From: Eutypella sp. D-1
Taxonomy: Eukaryota; Ascomycota; Sordariomycetes; Xylariales; Diatrypaceae
Reading direction: 5' to 3'
Assembly (NCBI GenBank): GCA_023313575.1
Contig: JAJTTP010000018.1
Span: forward strand, 186,001 to 250,000
DNA: 64,000 bases
Below, one piece after another: positions 22,519-33,792 of the stretch. A program made the position numbers and the translations under genes. The stretch's first letter is position 1. Each line of letters opens with the position of its first letter. Under the pieces are notes generated by a model. It had not been told where the DNA came from, did no database searches, and was given only the letters and a program-made list of their open reading frames with translations.

Positions 22519-23964
22519 TCATTCCTCTTTCGACGGTTGCTGCTGTTGTTGTGCTGTTGTAGGATTCTCGTCGTCCTCGCCCTCGACGACGACGCGCTTG
22601 CCCTCGACGTTGGCGAGCACCTCGGGCACGAGGGACTCGAGGTACGCGGCGTCGCGGCCGACGAGGGTGACGGAGTTGTGCTTCTTGCCCCAGCGCGGGT
22701 AGCTGCCGACCTTGACGCCGCGGGGCTCCACGCGCGCCGCCAGCTCCGTCAGGTACGCGGCCACGGCGCTCTCGGGCAGCGGCGTCGAGATGATCACCCG
22801 GCTGATCCCCTTGCCCTCGGGATCCACGAGCCGGTTCGTGATGTGTGGTTTCAGGCCCTCGAGAAGGCCCTCGACTTTTGGTTTTTGTCGACCCGACGTA
22901 GGCCAATGATTAGTAAAGTGAGGCGCGAATGCTTTCATGGCAGGTAGCAGCCGTCTCGGGATGGGAACTCACACAAGCTCGGCACGCCCGGCAGGATGTG
23001 GACGTTGCCGTTGACGACGGCGATGGGGACCCAGAGGTCGTCGCGCACGAAGAGGACCTGGGCGGCTAGGTCGCGCGACTCGTCGATGGGGAGCTCAACC
23101 ATGCGCATGCGGGCCGTCCGGGCCGGCGAGTCGACGTCCCAGTCGAAGGGGGGCTGGTTCGGCCTTTGCTTGGTAAGCCTCTTCATGCGCTCGAAGGCGT
23201 CCTCGTGGAGCTTCAGCTTTAGGCCGAACGCCTTGGCGATGGACTGGTAGGTGATGTCGTCGTGTCTATTTTCCTGTAAGTTACTGCGTGCGGGAAACAG
23301 GGTGGGCGTTTCTCCCTTGCACGGATGCTTACGTAGGTCCGATTCCGCCGCTGGCAGCCAGTCAGTGAGTGATACGGGAAAGTTCATATGGGCGATCTTG
23401 CTGGGACTTGACGGTACCTTGTCACGACCAGGTCATAACGGTCACTCATTCGCCGTACCGCCTCCATGATTTCGTCCTCATCATCTTCAATGACTTCGAC
23501 CCGCTTGAGGTTCTGCATAACCCGTGAGATTCACTGCCGCATCAAGCACGCGGGACTCCATTCAAACCTACGATTCCAAGAGAGAAGCACCATTTGGCCA
23601 TATAGGCCGAATTCGTCTACGGAATGTTAGGTCAGGTCGTTGCACATGCAATAGCTTTCTAGTCCAGTTTCTCATGCTCGTGACATACATCGGTTGTCTA
23701 TATATAAAGGTTAGAGGAGTTGTTCGTTAAGAAGGTGGAGAATGGCTGCTACGCTTAGACCTTTCCACCTAACACCTCATCCCCGATAATCAGACAGGCA
23801 GCCGTGTGTATGGTGCGCGTGTTCCGCTCCTCGGCAGAAGCCATAATCCTTGATGCTAAGCCGCTGGGTCTCGTGGAAGTAGCGGCGGCAGCGGCAGATA
23901 AGTGACCGAAGTTCGGACGTGGTTTGGAAAGGTGACGGGCGACCTGTGAGAGTCTCGAGAACAT
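22519..23964 (-). CDS. Molybdopterin-binding (MoCF/CinA-like) domain protein
   Basis: Seven coding exons give 339 aa: 23761-23964, 23689-23697 (9 nt), 23572-23616, 23418-23512, 23333-23350 (18 nt), 22973-23265 and 22519-22874. Joined, they read IIGDEVLGGK|TTD|TNSAYMAKWCFSLGI|NLKRVEVIEDDED...DLVVT|SGGIGPT|HDDITYQSIAK, the GDE..DTNS and SGGxGPTxDD motifs of the MoCF_biosynth fold found in CinA and in the N-terminal half of eukaryotic FAD synthases. These proteins bind pterin/nucleotide and some hydrolyse FAD or NAD-derived nucleotides; the reaction here is not fixed by sequence. The N-terminal 40 residues are basic and Ser/Ala-rich, resembling a mitochondrial presequence; a second start at Met41 would remove them. 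The C-terminus is Gln-rich. The first donor is GTCTAA, an uncommon form, but it leaves the frame intact. Confidence 0.88.
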
Positions 23965-24634
23965 GAAGCAGAAGAAACTGCACGATCTTACTAGGTTGTC
24001 AGAGAAGAAGAAGAAGAAGATATGACCAAATACAAAGGCGACAGAGTGACAAATGGTACGGGTATGGTGAAATTCGGTTATTTGAAATATAAATTTGTAG
24101 ATAATGCTGCCCGGCTAACCGGATAACTGAATATGACCGTCCTGGACTCAACCTGAGTTCGTTTCAGATTGGTTATATGCCTCCCTATCAACCCTCATTC
24201 ATGGAATGTTATTTATAAAGTGCTATACATTACTGTCATGAGAATGTCATGAGAATGGGAAATTGAGCATCATCGAGGCTGGTGTGGAGAAATGCCTAGA
24301 CTAGAGGCTTCAGGACGCTATAAACCTTAGACGGGGAATTCAAGGGCGGGCGGGGTGTCGTCATTTTGTATACTTAGGTATATGGTGGGGTCATATAACA
24401 ACATGCGTTGCTTAGCTGATTATAGCTACCTAAATGCATACCTACTTCTACTTCTTACAAGATTTTCTTGATTGATACCTAGAATATCCATCGATGTATT
24501 GAGGAACACATTTGTGTCTTTTCAGAAGATATTGATTTTTAATAACTCGTTGATATCGAATAGAGAACGAACCGACACACCAACAAGTCCCGGCCTAATC
24601 TATCTGATCACTAGGTACCGTAAAGCAAGAGAAA
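23965..24634. other. Divergent promoter region (molybdopterin gene / GMF gene)
   Basis: The 670 bases between two divergently transcribed genes carry an (AAG)n run at about 24007-24020 but no gene. The right end contains the GMF 5' leader. Confidence 0.5.
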
Positions 24635-25511
24635 ATGGTAAGTACTTCAGTATCTTGCTTCGTTGCTTCATTGTGTCGAAGTAGCGCGGGGTTGTCTGAT
24701 TTACTCTATGATCCTCGGGGTGATGCCTGCTCTCCTCTAACCACCTCTCTCGTCTTTCTTCTTCTTGCTTGCTTGCTTGCTAAGTACCGACTCAACACCT
24801 CAGAGCTCCGAAGCACGGCTATACACCTTCTCCCAGGAGACCAAGGATCACCTGCGCAAGTTCCGACTGGGCACCTCGCGCGCCAGCGGTCCGCAGGCCG
24901 TCATCTGTATGTACGTCTCCTCTCTTCACACTGCCTTTGCCTCTTGTGCATTCCCCGCGGGGTTTGCCAAAAGGTCTCCCCCGGCCCCCCCCCCCCCAAA
25001 GGGTAACTGCAGGTGTTAAATATGGTGCGACGGGCTAATTTCCCCGTGATACCGGGCAATACAGACTACATAGACAAGAAGTCCCACGAGATAAAGCAGG
25101 ATGAGGATAAGGTCGTCTACAAATCGCTCGACGAGATCGCCGAGGACCTGCCCGACAACTCGCCGAGATACATCCTCTTGAGCCACCCCTTGACCCTCGT
25201 ACGTGAACCCTTTCTTCCCTAGTACCAACCAAAGACAGGAGGATGGATCGAAAAGTTGCTAGGAATTTGATCACTTGAGATGGCCCGCTAATAACGGCAT
25301 GAACGAACAAACAAAAAAACAGTCCGACGGTCGATTATCCGTGCCCTACGTGCTCCTGTACTACCTCCCCACGACGTGCAACGCCGAGTCCCGAATGATG
25401 TACGCGGGCGCCAAGGAGCTGATGCGGAATACGGCCGAGGTCGGCCGCGTCATCGACATAGAGTCCGCCGAGGACCTCGAGGAGATCCCCGCGAAGCTGA
25501 GCGCCGATTAA
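24635..25511 (+). CDS. gmf1: Glia maturation factor-type ADF-H protein (Arp2/3 regulator)
   Basis: Four exons, 24635-24637, 24804-24906, 25065-25198 and 25323-25511, encode 142 aa, the normal GMF length. The first coding exon is only the ATG, followed directly by GTAAGT; the next begins SSEARLYTFSQETKDHLRKF. The joined protein runs through AVIYYIDKKSHEIKQDED, DNSPRYILLSHPLTL, SDGRLSVPYVLLYYLP and a final helix ending in LSAD. This is the actin-depolymerising-factor homology fold of the GMF/Aim7 subgroup, which binds the Arp2/3 complex rather than actin, promotes debranching and limits nucleation at endocytic patches. The GMF-like ordering and lack of the cofilin N-terminal SGV motif favour GMF over cofilin. 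The gene is convergent with NBP35. Confidence 0.93.
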
Positions 25512-25770
25512 ATAACGAGAATGGGCGATGGGGGGTGTGGCGTGGTGTGGGTGAAGTTTCATTTCCCGGCTTAGCTACATTATGGGCATGTGCCGTGGGC
25601 AATGGACCGGCTCTACATTATCGTGGGTATAAAGCTTGGGGTCATTACGAAGGACGAGGGCATGGGATGGGGTCGCACTGCCGCTGCGTTACGGATCCCG
25701 AGATAGCGGAAATGCTTTTTTTTTTAAAAAAAAACTTATTTTGAATTCAATTTCTTGCTACTGAGTGACG
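25512..25770. terminator. Convergent 3' flanks with T10A9 palindrome
   Basis: These 259 bases separate the convergent GMF and NBP35 genes. A run of ten T followed by nine A at 25716-25734 is a near-perfect self-complementary tract that would be T/A-rich on either transcript, as expected around fungal 3'-end signals. The function is inferred. Confidence 0.4.
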
Positions 25771-26865
25771 TCACGTATCGTGACCATTCTTAGAGACGCT
25801 CTGCCGCGAGTGAGCGCTGATCTCCCTCGTCAACCCATCCACCACGGTCCTGAGCGCCGCGCACGCGGGGCTATCGGGGTAGGCGTCGAAGAAGCTCTCG
25901 CCGTAGTCGCAGGCCATACCGATGCGGGGGTCGAGGGGCACCTCGCCGAGGAACGGGACGCCGACCTCCTTTGCGAGCGCGGCGCCGCCGCCGGTGGTGG
26001 CGCGGAAGATCTGGCTCTCGCCGGTACAGCTGGGACAGACGAAACCGCTCATGTTCTCGACGACGCCGAGGACGCGGATGCCGGCCTTCCGACAGAAGTC
26101 GATCTCCTTGCGGACGTCGAGCAGGGCGACCTCCTGCGGTGTCGTGAGCACGACCGCGCCGTCGATCCCGCCCGTCGTGTCCCGCAGGAACGCGTTCACG
26201 CTCAGGTGCTCGTCGCTCGTCCCCGGCGGCGTGTCCACCACCAGGTAGTCCAGCTCCCCCCACTCCACGTCCTTGAGGAACTGTTTCAGTAACCCGTTCT
26301 TCTTTGCTCCGCGCCAGATCACCGCGTCGTCCCGTCCCGGTAGCATGAACTGGATGCTCATCACCGCCAGGCTGTCGCTCACCCACACCGGCGACCAGCC
26401 CCCCGCGCTCACGTGGATCGTCTCCGCCTCCACCCCCATCATCTTCGGGATGCTGGGCCCGCAGACGTCGGCGTCCATGATCCCGACAGTCCTCGTGGGG
26501 GCGTCGTCGTCGTCGTCGTTGTCATCGTCATCAGAAGAAGAGGACGCGAGCGCGTGCGCGAGCAGCGTGGTGAAGGTGCTCTTGCCGACGCCGCCCTTGC
26601 CGCTCAGCACGAGGACCTTGTGGCGGACGCCGGCGAGGCGGGCGGAGATGAGCGGGAGGTCCGGGTCGGGGCCCTTGGGCCCCGCCGACGACGCGCATAC
26701 CGCCTGGTTCGGACAGCCGGCGCACGAGTCCGCCTGGCCCGCCCGCTCCGACTCCGGCCCCGGACAGTGCTCCGGCTCCGGCGCCACTAGTTGCGGTCGC
26801 GCCTTCAGCGGGTTCGAGATCACGTCCTGCACCGCCTCGGGCGGCTCCTCGAGGGACGGCGCCAT
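25771..26865 (-). CDS. NBP35: Cytosolic Fe-S cluster assembly scaffold NBP35
   Basis: An intronless frame of 364 aa. The N-terminal cluster motif C34-x13-C48-x2-C51-x5-C57 distinguishes NBP35 from its partner CFD1. A deviant Walker [11 protein letters not shown] (88-97), follows, then [10 protein letters not shown], the [10 protein letters not shown] motif and the C-terminal bridging pair CPSC (C277, C280). NBP35 and CFD1 form a P-loop NTPase heterocomplex that assembles 4Fe-4S clusters in the cytosol and passes them to nuclear and cytosolic apoproteins; the gene is essential in yeast. An unusual Ser/Asp run (about 108-121) is inserted in the loop after the Walker A helix. The GC content of the coding region is high. 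The start is the only ATG before the cysteine motif. Confidence 0.97.
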   Translation of the reverse strand: MAPSLEEPPEAVQDVISNPLKARPQLVAPEPEHCPGPESERAGQADSCAGCPNQAVCASSAGPKGPDPDLPLISARLAGVRHKVLVLSGKGGVGKSTFTTLLAHALASSSSDDDDNDDDDDAPTRTVGIMDADVCGPSIPKMMGVEAETIHVSAGGWSPVWVSDSLAVMSIQFMLPGRDDAVIWRGAKKNGLLKQFLKDVEWGELDYLVVDTPPGTSDEHLSVNAFLRDTTGGIDGAVVLTTPQEVALLDVRKEIDFCRKAGIRVLGVVENMSGFVCPSCTGESQIFRATTGGGAALAKEVGVPFLGEVPLDPRIGMACDYGESFFDAYPDSPACAALRTVVDGLTREISAHSRQSVSKNGHDT

Positions 26866-29800
26866 TTTTTTTTCGCTTTTATTTTATTTTAATTTATTTA
26901 TTCTCTTTCCCCCGTCTCTTTGTATATATATTTCTTTCTTTTCTTATTTTCTCTTCTATTCCGTTAAGAGCGCGAAACGAACGATGTATCTATCCCCTGT
27001 CGTGGTAGGAAGGGAAGGGTTAAGGCGTGGATTGTATCGATTCGTTCGTTCGTCTGTCGGCGCTGGAGAAAGGCGATAAGCGCTTATAAATTCGCCGAGT
27101 TCCCGGCGGTTCTCCGGTAAGTACAAGTTGATTACGGATGGATGCGGGGTGGTCTAGTTTCTGGTGGCAGGACAGGACGAATTCGATATAGGACGCTTGG
27201 ATGGTTTTTCTACTTTAACTTGAACGAAAAGCAAAATGTTTCTGTAGTTGATGGCAAGAAAGTGAATCGTAATACAATGAGTAGGTACTGCCAGTTCTAG
27301 GTAGGTTCTTATCATGCCGCGGTCGGCGCTAACTACTCCTAAATAAATTGCAGAGGCAAATTCCTAGGCTCGGATGACAAATGCCTTGGAGTAGGTAATT
27401 CCTGTGACGTAGAGTGTAGCGTACCTAAGTATAATAGAGGCGCTACACCAGCCAGGGACCCGCTTTTAGTTAGTGCCCGCCACCACCACAATCGTCCTAC
27501 CGTCCTGCCGTCCCGGGATTGTTGGCTGGCCGGCCGGCATACCGCAGGTTGCTTTTTTTTCCCGCTGCCGCTTTTAGACCGGCGGACCGGCGGATCGGAG
27601 GGTGGTATCAAAGGCCGATTGAAAGAGTTGGGGGCCACAGGGTTATTATGCAGCTACAGCGTGTCAACGTTCGCTGGAAGGGTTAAGATAATCTACTACT
27701 CTGTACCGCACCGTCACACATTTGCATTACTACGTCCTTCGTACTGCAGGGCTCATGGGTATTGGCTGGCTGAGTTTGAGTCCTCCAAGATTGGTAAAGT
27801 TAATCCATCTTTTACTTTTTTGCATAAATATCGGTCGAAAATGCCCAGCGGTACGAGCTAAAATGGGCACAAACCCCCCAATTCACGATCGGTTTCTCGG
27901 CAAGAATCTCTCTTTTTCTTCTCAGCCGCTTTCGAGCACGGACCGACTCACGGTTGTCCCCTCAACCTGGGGTTGCCCGATCATCGAGCACGCACCCCGT
28001 CAAGGTGGACGGACGACTACTCGGCCTCTGCTGTTGCCCGAACTGAGCTACTATACGCTTACGATGAAGAAAAAGAGGAAGAGAGACGCAGAGAGAGAGA
28101 CAGAGCGGGAAAAAAGAGCATGACGAATGGCCTAAATTGCTCCACTAGCTAGGTAGTTGACGGGACCACGCACGGAGGCTACGGGGGAGCTTGACACGAG
28201 TCGAACGACATATGTATGTGAAAAGAAAGAAGGATCAGGTGCGCTCGGTGCATGTGGCTGGGCTTCTCTGCTGCTGCCCTCAGCTTCGTCGGGCACGAAC
28301 GAGCACGTGGAAGTTCGAAGAGTCGGGACGTCCTATGAGACCCATGCGATTCATGCATTTGCTTTTACCATTGCACGCGGGCGGAGCTTGGACACCTCAC
28401 CAGAAGACGTGTTAAGAGGAAAATATGGTAACTATACGGACGGGGGGACGAATGAAGGAATGCAGTTGTGGGATGTGGGAATCTTGTCAGCCCCCCCGAG
28501 AATTTACTGGTCCTGCTGGTAATACTTAACTAGGTACGTAGGTAACTAGAGCAGCAGCAAGCAGGAAAGCTGGGGTGGTTGTTGTTGTACGGTGGAGGGA
28601 CTTTGTGCAGCTTGTTCATCATAACCGTCTCTGAGGATGGATCCGTGCTAAGAGTTTGTCGAGACCGAGGCTATGTATGTATGTAGGCGATAGAGACATA
28701 AAGCTCGGAGTCCTCTTCTTCTTAGGCGTTACTGTAATCGTCCACGGGTATCTCGATTCAAGCCGGAGAGAAGTTGGCGCTTCTCGTATAATCCAATCCT
28801 ATCATGATTGTTAAGTGTTCATTGATATCCCTAGACAACGGTAGATATTATTGTAAGACAGCGTGTGTAAGACAGCGGGGGTGTGTGGTCGAGATGCAGC
28901 CGGAGGAGGAGGAGTAGGAGGAGGACGTTGTAGATGCAGAAAGGCGGCTGGGCGGAAAGGCCATGCATATTTACGTATCCGCATCCATGATGTTTTGATA
29001 CAACAAGCATTTGCATGTGAGCATATCCACCCCAGGGCGACCTCATGTAACCCCGTTTGACTGCCATGGAACCCTGCCAGCCTGCCAAACGAGTGGGGGG
29101 AGGGGCACTCGCAGGAAAGTGGGTCCGCACAGGTAGAACTGAAGAGGTTGGGCGCGCAAGGGGAAGGAAAGACCCTTGCCAGCCTATCAAATTTCTTCTA
29201 TCAGATGCCAAGCCACAGATAACGTTTGATAAATATTATGCATTTCTAGTCTGGGTAAGTACGTACTGGTTTATTATGCAGGTGGTTTACGCTAGAAGAC
29301 GCGACGCGGCACCTCCAGAACCTTGGAAGCTTAAGAACCTACTGTAAGTAAAGTAGGCATGTGGTTTAGGGGGGATAAGGGGGGGGGAGGAGGGGGTCAC
29401 CTGGTGGTAATTGACTGACTAGATACATACCGAGAGCATTAACTAGATCCATATTCTCTTCATCCATTCCCCATCATTGAACGACCATGAAGCATTTTTG
29501 AGCATTTACATATACATAATTATGTACGTACATAATCATAATAATAATAATAAGCTCTTCACCTATCTAACCGCCTAATCATAAGGCAGAAGAAGGAAGC
29601 CTAGACTAGAAATTCTAGGTCCTTTGCCGAATCGAAAGCTTCCACGACTTTCCAGTCACCGACATTTTCGCATTTATTCGCAACTTTTCTCAGTGGTCTG
29701 GTCGCCGACGATATATTGTCACGAAAAAGGTCTCCCTGTGCAAAGTTGTTCCCGGTTTGATTCTTTCCTGGAATGAAAATAATTCGAAGTTGAAGTTTGA

Positions 29801-30054
29801 GAAGGAAAAAAGAAAAAAAAGAGAGAGAGAGAGGAAGACGAAAAAAAAAAAGGAAAGAGGACACACTATCAAATGCACACATCAAATGAATACTTGATCT
29901 CGGGATCTTCTTCTTGATCACGAATCGAACCATCAACTGTATCGCCAGGGGGACCATCCATTTAATTGCCAGCTTGAAAGCTTTCCGTCATATTTCATAT
30001 TTGAACTTGACACTTAGACACTTCAAACTCGTCACTTGAAAATCGACAGCAATC
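26866..30054. other. 3.2-kb divergent intergenic region (NBP35 / HOS3)
   Basis: No gene is supported. Frames at 27722-28123 and 28157-28522 (+) lack domains and splice-compatible extensions. The NBP35 leader is T-rich. Purine/pyrimidine runs occur at 29800-29860, and a G-rich run sits near 29370-29395. Promoters of both flanking genes must lie here. Confidence 0.5.
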
Positions 30055-33000
30055 ATGGTTTCCCCTGTACGCAGACCATCGTCGAGCTACCATGCCTCCC
30101 CTAGCGGCAGCGGCAGTGCCAGCGGCAGCAGAAGTGGTAGTGGCAGCGGTGATAATGAACTGCTCCATTCCCTCAACAAGCTCTCCATCACAACTTCATC
30201 CTCTGCCGGCGGCTCTACAAGATCTCCCAGATCGGTTCCCTTAAAAACCCCGCCGACGGGTCACTTCCCGTCGAATTCCTCTGGTAGGAGAACCTCGATG
30301 ACGACACGCAGTCCCAGCGGTATGGCCAATCCCGTCGGTTCTCGATCTGGCACTCCAACCTTGGTTCGAAAGAGCTCTACAACCTCTCTGCGTTCTGCCC
30401 GGCCGATCTCTCGAAAAAGCAGTGCGAACAACCTAAGATCACCGAATACTACCAACGGAAATAGCCCCGTCAGGTCCGCCGAAAGGTCAGCCCCCACCGA
30501 GGCTTCAGTTGCTAGGGAATACTTGAAGAAAGAACTCGAAATGCTGCATTCCGATTCATCAACCCGTCCTACCGATACTGTCATCATCTTGCACGATGCT
30601 TGTTATGGCCACCGCTTCTCCCGACCCCGTGCTACTAAAAGCACCTTGAGTACCATCGTTGAGCGCCCCGAGAGGATTCAGGCCAGCATACTGGGCGTAT
30701 CCGCGGCCTACGTGAGACTGGGTGAGAGGCACATGGAAGGGAAGGTTCCAATCCATCCTGACCTGGATCCTACATCGCTTCCTTCCATTCCTTTCCGCAT
30801 ACTCAAGACGGAACGGACTCTACCATTGGATTCTCCTGCCGTCACCAACGTCCACGGTACCAAGTGGATGGACGAGCTGAAGATGATGTGCGAGTCGGCG
30901 GAGGCCAAGTTGGCCGCGAATGGAAACGAGCTGCGGCGACCTGATTCTAGCCGTGGAAGTGATTCCGATTCGCCTCAGAAACTACACGAGGGCGACCTGT
31001 ACCTCTGTCCCGAGTCTCAGAATGCCTTTGAGGGGGCTCTGGGTGCGGTGTGTGAGGCTGTTGATACCGTCTTCTCGGATTCGGCCCCGAAGCGCGCATT
31101 CGTCGCTGTGCGCCCTCCTGGTCATCACTGTTCTGCCTCCCACCCATCGGGCTTCTGCTGGGTTAACAACGTCCAAGTCGGCATTATGCACGGCGTCCTG
31201 ACTCACGGCTTGACGCATGCGGCTATCATTGATTTTGACTTGCATCACGGAGATGGATCGCAGGGCATCACCTGGGCACACAACAAACGTGGAACCCCAA
31301 AGAATGCTGCAGCCTGGAAGAAGTCCTCAATAGGATATTTCAGTCTACACGACATTAACTCGTATCCTTGCGAGTATGGTGACGAGGAAAAGGTCAAGAA
31401 CGCTAGTCTCTGCATTGAAAACGCTCACGGCCAAAATATCTGGAATGTCCACCTTCAGGAATGGAAAACGGAGGTCGAGTTCTGGAAGTTGTACCAGTCA
31501 AAGTATTCCGTGCTGCTCGAGAAGGCGCGGAATTTCCTGCGGTTGCAGACTGATCGAGCCCGAGCCATGGGTCAGGTGCCCAAGGCCGCAATCTTCTTGT
31601 CTGCTGGCTTCGACGCAAGCGAGTGGGAAGGTGTTGGCATGCAGAGACATAAGGTCAACGTCCCCACCGAGTTCTATGCCCGGATTACTCGAGATGTGGT
31701 CAAGATTGCCGGAGAGGAAGGTCTCGGCGTTGATGGTCGCGTGATCAGCGTGCTCGAGGGTGGTTATAGTGATCGAGCCTTGTATTCCGGGGTACTAAGC
31801 CACCTAGGAGGCCTCGCAGGGAATGAGCCCGTTTACGGCCGGGAAGATGCTAATGGCGGGCTCGCACAAGAAATGAGCAGCATGTCCGGCTCTTTTAGCC
31901 GGCGGAACACGCTGAGCAGCGAAGCGGACTCGTGGTTCAAGAGCCCTCGATTTCCCTATGATCCGAACTGGTGGTCGACTTCTGAACTCGATAAGCTTGA
32001 CGGCTACACGACCACGACACCTGTGCCTCCTAAGCTCCTCAAAATACGCGAGGGGCCGGCGCCGACCTATTCATCCCCCACCCAAGCTTCGGAAGCCAAA
32101 CTGACCGAGATCGCTAAGATTCGTCGCAGTCTGTCAGGCACGAGCGGTCCCACTAATAGCCATGTCTACGTCTCACGAGCACCTACCCCTCCCCCTCCTG
32201 AAGTGCCCTGGACGGCGGCTGCTCATGAGCTGAGCAAACTGTTGATACCGAGCGGTCGGCAGATCAACAGCTGGAGACATGAAGAGCTCAACCCTGAGGC
32301 GGCTAAGCCGAAGCGGGAACGTCAATCTCTCGGAAATCCTGCTAAGACTGATGCTGCGGGTACTCTTCCTTCTCGTCCGTCGACACGGATGTCCCTGCGC
32401 GAGCGGAAGCCTACCAACTACGCAGATCCCGATAGTGACATTGACAAAGCGGCGCGGAGAAGGACGGTCGGCGGTGCGCTAGCTACGGAAAAGGTGAGAC
32501 CCCGAGACAATATCATTGGCCACGTGGTACAAATACTGACGTAATCATAGGCGGCCGCTCGTGGAAAGCCGGTCTCTAGAGATGGGAAACACCTACGACA
32601 ACCTAGCAGACGACTTAGCACCGCATCGAACATGTCTGTGGCTACACATAGCCCGATGGACTCGCATGATACCGACCTCACACCCGGCCATGATATAGTG
32701 CGGCCTGCGACCTCGGCAAGTTTCCGCACTGCCCGCCCACAAACTGCCAGTGGCCCAAGTGCCCGGAGGCCACGACCTGCTTCGACGGTTCAGAAAGATA
32801 GCGGACGTGTGTCGCGAGCTGGGAAGGCTAAGGCCACAGTACCTGCGAAGGCCGAAAGCACAGCTGCGCAGGCGGCTCCTGTCACTCAAGCTGCCCCCGC
32901 AGAAACTACCAATGTTGGTACTAAGCTGCCCGGAGAAACGTCCACAAATCACGTACCCGCGAGCGTATCACAGCCTTCCGCGGATGCCAGTGGGGATCTT

Positions 33001-33792
33001 GATAACATCACCAATGGGATGAAGCGTATCAAGATCAACGTCCTGACGAAGGAGAAGAAGGAGGCGCGACAGCGGGAGGCAGCGGAGAAAGCTGCTGCGG
33101 ACAAGAAAGCCGCGGAGGCGCAAGCCGTACCTAATAGCAATCACGTAGGAGAGAAGACTGCATCTCCCGTCCATAGTGCAAACGGCTCGCCCCGTGATGT
33201 GGCACGCTATTCCTCAGACTCGCCCGAAATGGGTACCCCCTCGAATAGATCACTGCCTTCGCCCATTCCGACTATATACGAGGCCCCGGCGGAGACCCAA
33301 ACGGTGGAGGTATATGACAATGCGATTCCCAGCATCGTGACGACGCCGACCATCGAGACCCACCCACCACCACCGGCTTTCACGCAGAGCTCCTCTCCTC
33401 CCGCGACGTCCACCAACACACCTACAACCCCGGACCTCTTCGTGCCTTACCAGCCCGACGGCCCGATGCCAGAATCCATCCCCATCTCCGGACCCGTCAG
33501 AATCCTAGACCCCAACACGGGCACCCCTGCCCCGGCCGCCAACCGATCGCCGAAAAAGGCTCAGCAGCCCTTCCCGCCCTTTGATGCGCGCGCCCTCGGC
33601 CTGAGCCCGGACAGGCAGGGCCAGGGCCACGGGTTTACCGCCACATCGCCCATCCCCTTCGCTGCCGCGCCGCCGCGGCCCGCCACCTCCGCCGGCGATG
33701 GCCAGCCGAACGTCGGCGAGCCCGGCAAGGAGGAGAAGCCGAAGCGCGTCTGGGAGGTCAAGGAAACGCCTCAGCTCCGCCGTCAGCTGTAG
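30055..33792 (+). CDS. hos3: HOS3-like class II histone deacetylase
   Basis: Two exons, 30055-32493 and 32551-33792, with a 57-bp GTGAG...ATAG intron, encode 1226 aa. Residues 1-170 are a Ser-rich disordered leader. The deacetylase domain (about 174-590) carries RPPGHHCSASHPSGFCWVNN (His357/His358), the zinc ligands in DFDLHHGDGSQ (D395, H397), SAGFDASEWEG (D520) and the transition-state tyrosine in LEGGYS (Y571), so it is predicted to be active. The order and the long flanks match the fungal HOS3 branch, which acts as a TSA-resistant homodimeric histone deacetylase in yeast. The C-terminal 600 residues are Pro/Ser/Ala-rich with a basic coiled-coil-prone segment (KEKKEARQREAAEKAAADKK). The start is the first ATG of the frame, following a leader rich in CTTGAA words. 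Confidence 0.94.

Noticed and set aside
25765..26790. Long + strand frames opposite NBP35
   Set aside because: Antisense shadows caused by high GC; NBP35 on the minus strand has full family motifs.
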